Positions 1 through 4,118 of a stretch of 5,857 nucleotides of DNA are shown piece after piece. Position numbers and translations under genes: made by a program. Within the stretch, counting starts at the first letter, position 1; each line of letters opens with the position of its first letter. The notes below the pieces were generated by a model. It was not told where the DNA came from, made no database searches, and saw only the letters and a list, made by a program, of their open reading frames with translations. Origin of the DNA: Candidatus Peregrinibacteria bacterium. Lineage in GTDB: Bacteria; Patescibacteriota; Gracilibacteria; UM-FILTER-43-11. Location of the stretch: the NCBI GenBank assembly GCA_030618315.1, contig JAUXDO010000076.1, forward strand, positions 1 to 5,857, given 5' to 3'.

Positions 1-168
1 CTTTCCTACTGCTCCCTCAATATATATTCCACCATTAACGGGCGATATTGATGAATGCTCCAGATAGAAAGCTTTACCAACCTTGAAGCCTGTAAAAACT
101 ACAATAAGTGTTAGAAAAACTACTGATATTTTTTCGATTCTTCCTAATTTTCGTAAAGCTTTTGACAT
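1..168 (-). CDS. Family 5 (peptide-type) ABC transporter solute-binding protein, N-terminal fragment
   Basis: Reading leftward from the ATG at 168, 56 codons are open and the frame runs off the window edge, so only the N-terminus is seen. Residues 1-13 are basic and residues about 14-29 are hydrophobic (VVFLTLIVVF), which fits a membrane anchor or uncleaved signal sequence; there is no lipobox cysteine. Residues 44-56 (PVNGGIYIEGAVG) match the conserved start of family 5 extracellular solute-binding proteins, which typically begin with a P-x-x-GG-x-Y-x-EG-x-VG signature. From family knowledge, such proteins bind oligopeptides outside the membrane for uptake by an ABC permease. The gene starts 68 bp after the secG stop and is probably co-transcribed with it. 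There is no Shine-Dalgarno sequence. The call rests on one short motif plus the anchor, so the substrate is unknown and another anchored exported protein is possible. Confidence 0.6.
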   Translation of the reverse strand, partial: MSKALRKLGRIEKISVVFLTLIVVFTGFKVGKAFYLEHSSISPVNGGIYIEGAVGK

Positions 169-195
169 TTTAAAAAGGAGTCAGGACACAGGATT

Positions 196-216
196 TCCAC
201 CGCGGAGGACAGGCAG
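196..216. repeat. GC-rich imperfect palindrome between secG and the solute-binding protein gene
   Basis: The core TCCACCGCGGAGGA (196-209) is a near-perfect palindrome around CCGCGG and is followed by CAGGCAG. It stands out in an AT-rich gap. It resembles two other GC-rich palindromes in this window, at 2178-2197 and 4021-4040, which share an ACCG core followed by GG and an A/C-rich AGG or AAG. No T-run follows it in the direction of secG transcription, so it is not a standard terminator. It is probably one copy of a dispersed genomic repeat. Confidence 0.5.
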
Positions 217-236
217 AATTTGATTGTCTGCTGAAT

Positions 237-455
237 TTAAACAATTACGATTGCAAGAGCGTTTAGAATAAACAGAATTGCTAAAACAATTGTTGTGATA
301 TATATAAATTTTTCAGGGCCTCTTTTTGTTGCCTGGAAGCTTTCACTTCCACCCCCCATCATAGCGCTTAGACCTCCATCTTTGTTTTGAACTAGAATAA
401 AGATTGCGAGAAGAATTGATATGACAACCTGAGATATTAGTACGTATTTATCCAT
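237..455 (-). CDS. secG: Preprotein translocase subunit SecG
   Basis: This 72-residue protein is the small SecG subunit of the SecYEG channel, which assists protein export across the cytoplasmic membrane together with SecA. Two membrane segments are visible, at about residues 5-22 and 51-72. The loop between them carries the family signature: VQNKDGGLSAMMGGG at 22-36, followed by SFQATKRGPEK. Length and topology are normal for SecG. The ATG at 455 is the only sensible start; its leader is AT-rich without a Shine-Dalgarno sequence. An extended -10 promoter lies upstream (478-506). The next gene in the same direction encodes an exported solute-binding protein. The assignment is secure. Confidence 0.94.
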   Translation of the reverse strand: MDKYVLISQVVISILLAIFILVQNKDGGLSAMMGGGSESFQATKRGPEKFIYITTIVLAILFILNALAIVIV

Positions 456-477
456 AATTTAATTTGTTAACAGAGGG

Positions 478-506
478 ATTCTAGCAGTAATTTTGATTTG
501 ATACAA
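478..506 (-). promoter_or_regulatory. Putative secG promoter
   Basis: On the minus strand a -10 box TAGAAT (478-483, 5/6 to consensus) is preceded by the extended -10 element TGC (484-486). A poor -35 TTGTAT (501-506) lies 17 bp further upstream. The predicted start near 471 gives a leader of only about 16 nt before the secG ATG. The prediction rests on consensus matching alone. Confidence 0.5.
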
Positions 507-534
507 CACTAATCATTTAACATTTATCATTTTA

Positions 535-563
535 TTGACATATACCTATATATAGGTAATAAT
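535..563 (+). promoter_or_regulatory. Putative comF promoter
   Basis: A perfect -35 TTGACA (535-540) and a -10 AATAAT (558-563, 5/6) are separated by exactly 17 bp. The predicted start near 570 leaves a leader of about 15 nt before the comF ATG at 585. This is the strongest sigma70-type promoter in the window. A perfect palindrome fills nearly all of the spacer (see the entry at 543-558). Confidence 0.65.
543..558. promoter_or_regulatory. Perfect 16-bp palindrome in the comF promoter spacer (operator candidate)
   Basis: TACCTATATATAGGTA is a perfect inverted repeat that starts two bases after the -35 box and ends at the first base of the -10 box. A dimeric regulator bound here would cover the promoter. 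It also lies upstream of the divergent secG promoter. The AT-rich centre could make some symmetry fortuitous, but the CC/GG arms make chance less likely. No regulator is identified. Confidence 0.45.
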
Positions 564-584
564 AACATCCATTAACCTCGTGGA

Positions 585-1262
585 ATGAGAATAGTTGATT
601 TTATCCTCAACATCTTGTTCCCTCCCCGATGTACTTACTGCAATAAAGAAGGGGATTTTTTGTGCACAGAATGCGTCTCCGGTTTAAAGATTAAGGATTT
701 ATGTTGTAAGAGACGATTTTATAAGAAAGAGAAGGAGTTTGAACATCTTGATGGTGTTATTTATGGTGTAGATTATGCCGATAATCCCCAGATTAAGTCC
801 GCAGTTCAGCAATTTAAATATCGATTTACACAGGAGCTGGCAGATACTTTTGGTTCATTAATGGCTCAGAAGCTATCGGAACTTGCCATGAATAAAGATA
901 AAACAAATGTACTGATTCCAGTTCCGCTTCATAAAAAACGTCTAAATTACCGAGGTTTTAATCAGGCTGAGTTGCTAGCTGAATCGACGTCCAGAAAAAC
1001 AAATAGAACAAACGTTCTAAATTGTTTAAGCCGTGTCCGGCATACTGACCAGCAGGCGAAACTATCAAAAATTGAACGTCATAAGAATTTGGATAACGCT
1101 TTTTGTGTGAATGATTTTGATATCGATAAAGAGTCCGTTTACTTTATTGTTGATGATATATGTACAACCGGTGCAACACTCGAAAACTGCGCAAAAACCC
1201 TAAAATTCGCTGGAGTTAAGAAGGTTTATGGGTTGGTGATTGCTCGTGCGATTAAGAATTAA
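585..1262 (+). CDS. comF: ComF family protein (competence-associated phosphoribosyltransferase fold)
   Basis: This 225-residue protein has the full ComF/ComFC layout. An N-terminal four-cysteine zinc finger comes first (C16-x2-C19 and C27-x2-C30, after the FPPR motif). The central motif IPVPLHKKRLNYRGFNQA spans residues 111-128. Next is an R-x-R-x-T-x2-Q-x3-L block (150-160). The PRPP-binding loop IVDDICTTGAT (188-198) contains the D190-D191 pair and the TTGAT phosphate loop. Family knowledge links ComF to uptake of single-stranded DNA during natural transformation, probably with the ComFA helicase; its exact reaction is not settled. An extra C40-C41 pair follows the zinc finger. The ATG at 585 sits at the right distance from the FPPRC motif and from a strong promoter; there is no good Shine-Dalgarno sequence. 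No other competence gene is in view. Confidence 0.93.
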   Translation: MRIVDFILNILFPPRCTYCNKEGDFLCTECVSGLKIKDLCCKRRFYKKEKEFEHLDGVIYGVDYADNPQIKSAVQQFKYRFTQELADTFGSLMAQKLSELAMNKDKTNVLIPVPLHKKRLNYRGFNQAELLAESTSRKTNRTNVLNCLSRVRHTDQQAKLSKIERHKNLDNAFCVNDFDIDKESVYFIVDDICTTGATLENCAKTLKFAGVKKVYGLVIARAIKN

Positions 1263-1318
1263 AGATTAAAGATTGAAGATTGAAGATTAATCTTGTAATC
1301 TTGTAATACCTAATCTTG
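1262..1318. repeat. Heptad array with inverted halves after the comF stop codon
   Basis: AAGATT recurs at 1262, 1269, 1276 and 1283, a strict 7-bp period whose first unit overlaps the comF stop codon. It is then mirrored by AATCTTG at 1289, 1297 and 1312. The junction AAGATTAATCTT (1283-1294) is a perfect palindrome. The RNA could fold into an A/U-rich hairpin, but no G/C stem plus U-run terminator is present. Similar arrays occur at 2741-2821 and around the four-helix-bundle gene. Confidence 0.7.
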
Positions 1319-1327
1319 TCCGTTCTC

Positions 1328-1397
1328 CGTAGTAATTTAATATCCTTCGAATTACTAACGTGAGTATATTTATATCACTTGTATTACTACGAAGGAT
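1328..1397 (+). promoter_or_regulatory. purQ leader: nested and competing inverted repeats
   Basis: Three inverted repeats are packed into 70 bp. CGTAGTAAT (1328-1336) pairs with ATTACTACG (1383-1391). ATCCTTCG (1342-1349) pairs with CGAAGGAT (1390-1397). GTGA plus TATA (1360-1368) pairs with TATA plus TCAC (1371-1378) around a two-base loop. The first two share bases 1390-1391, so they cannot both form. TTTAAT at 1336-1341 could be a -10 box, since the 13 bp that follow its first bases also follow the good -10 box upstream of the 4119 gene; no convincing -35 is seen. No known riboswitch class is recognised. Confidence 0.45.
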
Positions 1398-1412
1398 GAA
1401 TAATAAATAAAA

Positions 1413-2756
1413 ATGATTAAATTCGCCGTAATTTCCTTCCCAGGTACAAATTGTGAAGCAGAATCTGTCCGTGCTTTTAAGCGCAATGGAATGGATGCTG
1501 AGATGGTTTTATGGAATGACCCCGGAATGTTGGATGGTTCCAGATTAAATGAATTCGACGGATATCTGATTGCGGGGGGTTTTAGTTATGAAGACCGTGG
1601 TCGTAGCGGAATTGTGGCTGCGCAGGATCCAATAACCGAAGTCTTAAAAAAAGAAGCTGATAGTGGGAAAGTGATTATCGGTATATGCAACGGAGCGCAG
1701 ATTCTTGTTGAAACCGGCCTTATTCCTGGTTTTGATAACAAAGAACTCGCTATTGCATTAACATGGAATGAGATGAAGAAAGGTGGTGAGCTTATTGATA
1801 CTGGTTTTTATAACATCTGGTCCCGCTTAAAAAATGTCGCTCCAAAATCCAGATGTGCTTTTAATGATTTTGATGAATTACTTCATATCCCGATGGCACA
1901 TGGAGAGGGGCGTTTTGTGGTGGATGATGAAATGATTAAGACACTTGAGGAAAATAATCAGATTGTATTTAAATATGCCGATAAGAGTGGGGAAGTTGCT
2001 TCTGAGTTTCCTGATTTGCCAAACGGGGCAACTGCAAGCATCGCTGCACTTTGTAATCCAGCAGGAAATGTATTGGCAATTATGCCTCATCCCGAGCGTG
2101 ATCCAAAAGGTAATGGCAATGTAATATTTCAATCTATTAAAAGATGGATTGAGTCTGAAAAATCGAAAATCGAAAACCTTGCCTACCGGCAGGCAGGTCG
2201 AAAATCGAATTATTCATCTCTTGGTGATTATGAATGTAAAGACGATGTGCGGGATAAAAAGCCGGTTGATATTGAGATTTTTGTTAAATTGATAATTACA
2301 GACAATGCTGAGCGTACAATCGAGGAGGCGCTTATCCGAAAAGATTTTAGACTTCATCTCGACCGCTATGAATATTTTGGAATTACGCTTAATGAAGGTG
2401 CTGATATCAATGAATCCATAACAAAAATAATGGCAACCGGTGAGCTTGCGAACTTTAATAAGCATCTGGTTTATATAAAAACGGAGAAGGAGATGTTTAG
2501 TTATGATTTAGCTAATGGTTTACAATCAAAAGATTTAAACATCGATAATTTTGTAATAGCATCTGATGAAAAAGATTATGTAGGAAGAAGTAAAAAGGCG
2601 TCTATCAACCTGCACTCTGGTGATGTGATTGATAAGATTTATTCTGGAGTTCTCTGGAACTTCTCAGAAACAGTGGGGGACACAGTTGATAGAGTGATTA
2701 AGTCTAAGGTTTTGTATAATCCGCATTCAATGTATCTGGTAAGGACTAAGAAGTAA
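1413..2756 (+). CDS. purQ: Phosphoribosylformylglycinamidine synthase, glutaminase subunit PurQ, with an extra C-terminal domain
   Basis: Residues 1-246 form a complete PurQ, the class I glutamine amidotransferase that supplies ammonia for converting FGAR to FGAM in purine synthesis. Visible landmarks are SFPGTNCE (8-15), the oxyanion/AGGFSYEDRGRSG region (54-66), the nucleophile in GICNGAQ (Cys92), AHGEGRF (162-168), and MPHPERD with His226 and Glu228 completing the triad. Bacterial PurQ is normally about 225-260 residues; this protein has 447. A linker (250-280) is encoded by a repeat array of intergenic type (see 2160-2209). A domain I do not recognise follows (about 282-447), opening with the strand/helix-like stretches IEIFVKLI and AERTIEEAL. 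It could be PurS-like, since PurQ works with PurS and PurL, but that is speculation. There is no ATG near the junction; GTG at 2247 could be an alternative start. PurQ itself is secure; the tail is unassigned. Confidence 0.9.
   Translation: MIKFAVISFPGTNCEAESVRAFKRNGMDAEMVLWNDPGMLDGSRLNEFDGYLIAGGFSYEDRGRSGIVAAQDPITEVLKKEADSGKVIIGICNGAQILVETGLIPGFDNKELAIALTWNEMKKGGELIDTGFYNIWSRLKNVAPKSRCAFNDFDELLHIPMAHGEGRFVVDDEMIKTLEENNQIVFKYADKSGEVASEFPDLPNGATASIAALCNPAGNVLAIMPHPERDPKGNGNVIFQSIKRWIESEKSKIENLAYRQAGRKSNYSSLGDYECKDDVRDKKPVDIEIFVKLIITDNAERTIEEALIRKDFRLHLDRYEYFGITLNEGADINESITKIMATGELANFNKHLVYIKTEKEMFSYDLANGLQSKDLNIDNFVIASDEKDYVGRSKKASINLHSGDVIDKIYSGVLWNFSETVGDTVDRVIKSKVLYNPHSMYLVRTKK
2160..2209 (+). 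repeat. Heptad array plus GC-rich palindrome inside purQ
   Basis: The heptamer AAATCGA occurs at 2160, 2167 and 2202, all in the same 7-bp phase. A 12-bp exact direct repeat TCGAAAATCGAA (2163-2174 and 2198-2209) brackets a 23-nt segment containing the palindrome GCCTACCGGCAGGC (2181-2194). It encodes the low-complexity linker around residues 250-266 of PurQ. The same two ingredients, heptads and a GC palindrome, otherwise occur between genes in this window. Confidence 0.65.
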
Positions 2757-2820
2757 GGACTAAGGAATAAGTATGAGTAAGCTGATATTAGCTTAGTCCC
2801 TATTCCTTAGTCCTTAGTCC
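2741..2820 (+). repeat. Inverted heptad array and long hairpin at the purQ/methyltransferase boundary
   Basis: The left half reads as 7-bp units (AAGGACT, AAGAAGT, AAGGACT, AAGGAAT) and overlaps the purQ stop codon. The right half is the mirror (TTAGTCC, CTATTCC, TTAGTCC, TTAGTCC) and ends two bases before the next ATG. A perfect 16-bp stem joins 2754-2769 to 2801-2816, with an inner stem TAAGCT/AGCTTA (2778-2783 with 2790-2795). There is no U-run after the stem, so it is not a classical terminator. A perfect TATAAT lies just upstream (2715-2720) but without a matching -35. Confidence 0.7.
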
Positions 2821-2821
2821 T

Positions 2822-3268
2822 ATGAAAAAAAAAGTATACGTCTTAGCTCACAATATCCGTTCGATGCACAACATCGGTTCGATTTTTCGTACATCCGATG
2901 GGGCTGGTGTATCAAAGGTGTTTTTGACTGGTTATTCGGCTTGCCCGCCACGGAAAGAGATTAGTAAAACCGCTCTTGGGGCTGATGAATTTATCCCATG
3001 GGAATTTTATAAAAATCCTTTAATTCTCGTAAAAAAACTTAAAAAAGATAAGATTCAGATTATTGCACTTGAGAGAACTGAGAGTGGTGATGATATTTTT
3101 TCTTTTAAGCCAAAATACCCATGCTGTTTAATCGTCGGTAATGAAATCGAGGGTGTCCCCAGTGAATTATTAGAGCTTGCAGATAAAAAGCTTGAAATAC
3201 CAATGAGAGGAATGAAAGAATCGCTCAATGTCTCAGTGGCTTTTGGAATTGCGGTTTATGCTTTATAG
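2822..3268 (+). CDS. SpoU/TrmH-family RNA 2'-O-methyltransferase
   Basis: This 148-residue protein is a minimal SPOUT-fold methyltransferase that transfers a methyl group from S-adenosylmethionine to a ribose 2'-hydroxyl of rRNA or tRNA. The three SpoU motifs are present in order: motif 1 N-IRSMHNIGSIFRTSDGAGV (11-30) with Asn17 and Arg23; motif 2 LIVGNEIEGV (103-112) with Asn107, Glu108 and Gly111; motif 3 IPMRGMKESLNVSVAFGIAV (127-146) with the SLNVS core that helps build the trefoil knot. There is no N-terminal L30e-like RNA-binding domain, so it resembles short TrmL-type enzymes; the target nucleotide cannot be told from sequence. The ATG at 2822 follows a long hairpin with no Shine-Dalgarno sequence. 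Its TAG stop directly abuts the panD stop on the other strand. Confidence 0.92.
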   Translation: MKKKVYVLAHNIRSMHNIGSIFRTSDGAGVSKVFLTGYSACPPRKEISKTALGADEFIPWEFYKNPLILVKKLKKDKIQIIALERTESGDDIFSFKPKYPCCLIVGNEIEGVPSELLELADKKLEIPMRGMKESLNVSVAFGIAVYAL

Positions 3269-3604
3269 GTTTTTTACAAACTTATTGTTTTTATCAACAA
3301 GTATTATTTTTGGCTTAATCGGTTTATCGGTAAGTTCAAATCCCATGATTATAATTTCATCACTGGTTTTAATAAGATGTGCAGCGGCTCCATTTATACA
3401 AATTTCACCAGAACCTTTTTTGCCGACAATAACGTAAGTTTCCAGTCTGGCACCATTATTATTATCAGTTACTAATACTTTTTCATTAATGGATAGCCCA
3501 ACTCTTTCCATTAATTCTTCATCAATAGTAATACTACCAACATAATTTATGTCTCCATCGGTAACAGTTGCCTTATGAATTTTTGAGCGCAATATCCATT
3601 TCAT
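3263..3604 (-). CDS. panD: Aspartate 1-decarboxylase (pyruvoyl enzyme)
   Basis: PanD decarboxylates L-aspartate to beta-alanine, the precursor used with pantoate to make pantothenate and coenzyme A. The 113-residue proenzyme aligns with the E. coli enzyme with a constant offset of one residue. Lys8 and His10 lie in SKIH; the self-cleavage site Gly23-Ser24 lies in YVGSITID, where Ser24 becomes the pyruvoyl group. Arg53 and Tyr57 lie in GARLETYV, and Asn71 lies in INGAAA. All catalytic and processing residues are therefore present. The ATG at 3604 gives the normal family N-terminus; no Shine-Dalgarno sequence precedes it. It lies 89 bp downstream of aroQ on the same strand and ends tail-to-tail with the methyltransferase gene, overlapping by six bases. 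No panB or panC is in the window. Confidence 0.95.
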   Translation of the reverse strand: MKWILRSKIHKATVTDGDINYVGSITIDEELMERVGLSINEKVLVTDNNNGARLETYVIVGKKGSGEICINGAAAHLIKTSDEIIIMGFELTDKPIKPKIILVDKNNKFVKNL

Positions 3605-3616
3605 ATCACTATTGTA

Positions 3617-3662
3617 AATTAAAAATTATCCTAAGGGGTCTCGTTTGGGCGAATTAAAAATT
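3617..3662. repeat. 11-bp direct repeat bracketing a G-rich spacer between aroQ and panD
   Basis: AATTAAAAATT occurs at 3617-3627 and 3652-3662, 35 bp apart, around the unlike 24-nt segment CCTAAGGGGTCTCGTTTGGG. The 35-bp spacing (five heptads) and the layout match the direct repeat inside purQ (2163-2209). The repeat is very AT-rich, so chance is not excluded. Confidence 0.4.
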
Positions 3663-3693
3663 GTTCAGTATTTAAATATTAGATTTTCGAGTT

Positions 3694-3951
3694 TTATTTA
3701 TTACGCTGTATCCTTCGGCTTTCCTTTAATATTTCAATATAGATTTTTTTAATTAAAGTAGGGGACACTCCTTTTTCTTTAGCGATATTACTTAGATTTT
3801 CAAGAATTTCTGTTTCTCTTCTTCTGTCACGAACAAAAATATCCTTTTTCGCCTTCTGTTTACCGATTTTAAGTGACAGCTCCTGCCTTTTAACAAGCAG
3901 GCTGATTATTTCTTTATCAATCCCGTCGATTTGATCTCTTGTATCTTTCAT
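3694..3951 (-). CDS. aroQ: Chorismate mutase, AroQ class (stand-alone)
   Basis: This 85-residue all-helical enzyme converts chorismate to prephenate, the branch point to phenylalanine and tyrosine. Every active-site residue of the E. coli P-protein mutase domain is found at a constant offset of six: Arg5, Arg22, Lys33, Asp42, Arg45, Glu46, Ser78 and Gln82 (E. coli Arg11, Arg28, Lys39, Asp48, Arg51, Glu52, Ser84, Gln88). The length fits a single mutase domain with no fused prephenate dehydratase or dehydrogenase, and no signal peptide, so it acts in the cytoplasm. The ATG at 3951 is followed directly by the RDQIDGIDKEI helix and is the only good start. It is transcribed toward panD and away from the unknown gene at 4119. 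Upstream, a weak TTGCCT/TACACT pair with an 18-bp spacer may be its promoter. Confidence 0.95.
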   Translation of the reverse strand: MKDTRDQIDGIDKEIISLLVKRQELSLKIGKQKAKKDIFVRDRRRETEILENLSNIAKEKGVSPTLIKKIYIEILKESRRIQRNK

Positions 3952-3964
3952 GCACAGTTAAGTG

Positions 3965-4060
3965 TAAGGCAAAGGAAAGGGCAAAGGCAAGGGGTCTTTA
4001 TAAGGCAAAGGAAAAGGCATCACCGCGCTTGCGGGACAAGAAGGCAAGGGGTTTGATAAA
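3965..4060. repeat. Imperfect tandem duplication of purine-rich repeats upstream of aroQ
   Basis: A block that starts TAAGGCAAAGGAAA and ends AAGGCAAGGGGT is present twice, at 3965-3995 and 4001-4052. The first 14 bp and last 12 bp are identical between copies. The second copy is 21 nt longer because it holds a GC-rich palindrome (4021-4040). Within each copy a 6-bp GGCAAA-like period is visible. With the promoter at 4065-4093 this fills most of the 167-bp gap between aroQ and the 4119 gene; no RNA gene is seen there. Confidence 0.65.
4021..4040. repeat. GC-rich palindrome inserted in the duplication upstream of aroQ
   Basis: CACCGCGCTTGCGGGACAAG contains the stem CCGC/GCGG (4023-4026 with 4031-4034) around GCTT. 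It shares CACCGCG and a GGACA-type right flank with the palindrome at 196-216, in the same orientation. Its absence from the sister copy at 3965-3995 suggests that it moves or is lost as a unit. Confidence 0.5.
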
Positions 4061-4064
4061 TAAG

Positions 4065-4093
4065 TTGAGGAAAAAATGAAATCGTGATACAAT
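4065..4093 (+). promoter_or_regulatory. Putative promoter of the 4119 gene
   Basis: A -35 TTGAGG (4065-4070, 4/6) and a -10 TACAAT (4088-4093, 5/6) are separated by 17 bp, with the extended -10 element TGA at 4085-4087. The predicted start is near 4100, giving a leader of about 19 nt with no Shine-Dalgarno sequence. The -10 box runs into ATCCTTCGAA, also found in the purQ leader. Confidence 0.6.
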
Positions 4094-4118
4094 ATCCTTC
4101 GAAATTAATAAAAATATT

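Noticed and set aside
1878..2465. Two minus-strand open frames (1878-2132 and 2214-2465) opposite purQ
   Set aside because: They lie wholly within purQ, whose own frame has clear family motifs or continuous good composition. Their translations are Cys/His/Ile-rich with no recognisable domain.
2715..2720. Perfect TATAAT as a promoter for the methyltransferase gene
   Set aside because: It falls in purQ codons for Tyr-Asn, and the nearest -35-like TTGATA is 23 bp away, which is too far. It is left as a weak possibility only.
2754..2820. Rho-independent terminator after purQ
   Set aside because: The stem is long but AT-rich and no U-run follows it; the next gene starts within six bases.
3228..3437. 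Plus-strand open frame over the methyltransferase end and panD
   Set aside because: It is antisense to panD, which has every catalytic residue in place.
3709..3716. A further ATCCTTCG-like match near the end of aroQ
   Set aside because: It lies inside the conserved coding part of aroQ and lacks the flanking AAT...AA of the shared 13-mer, so it is likely chance.
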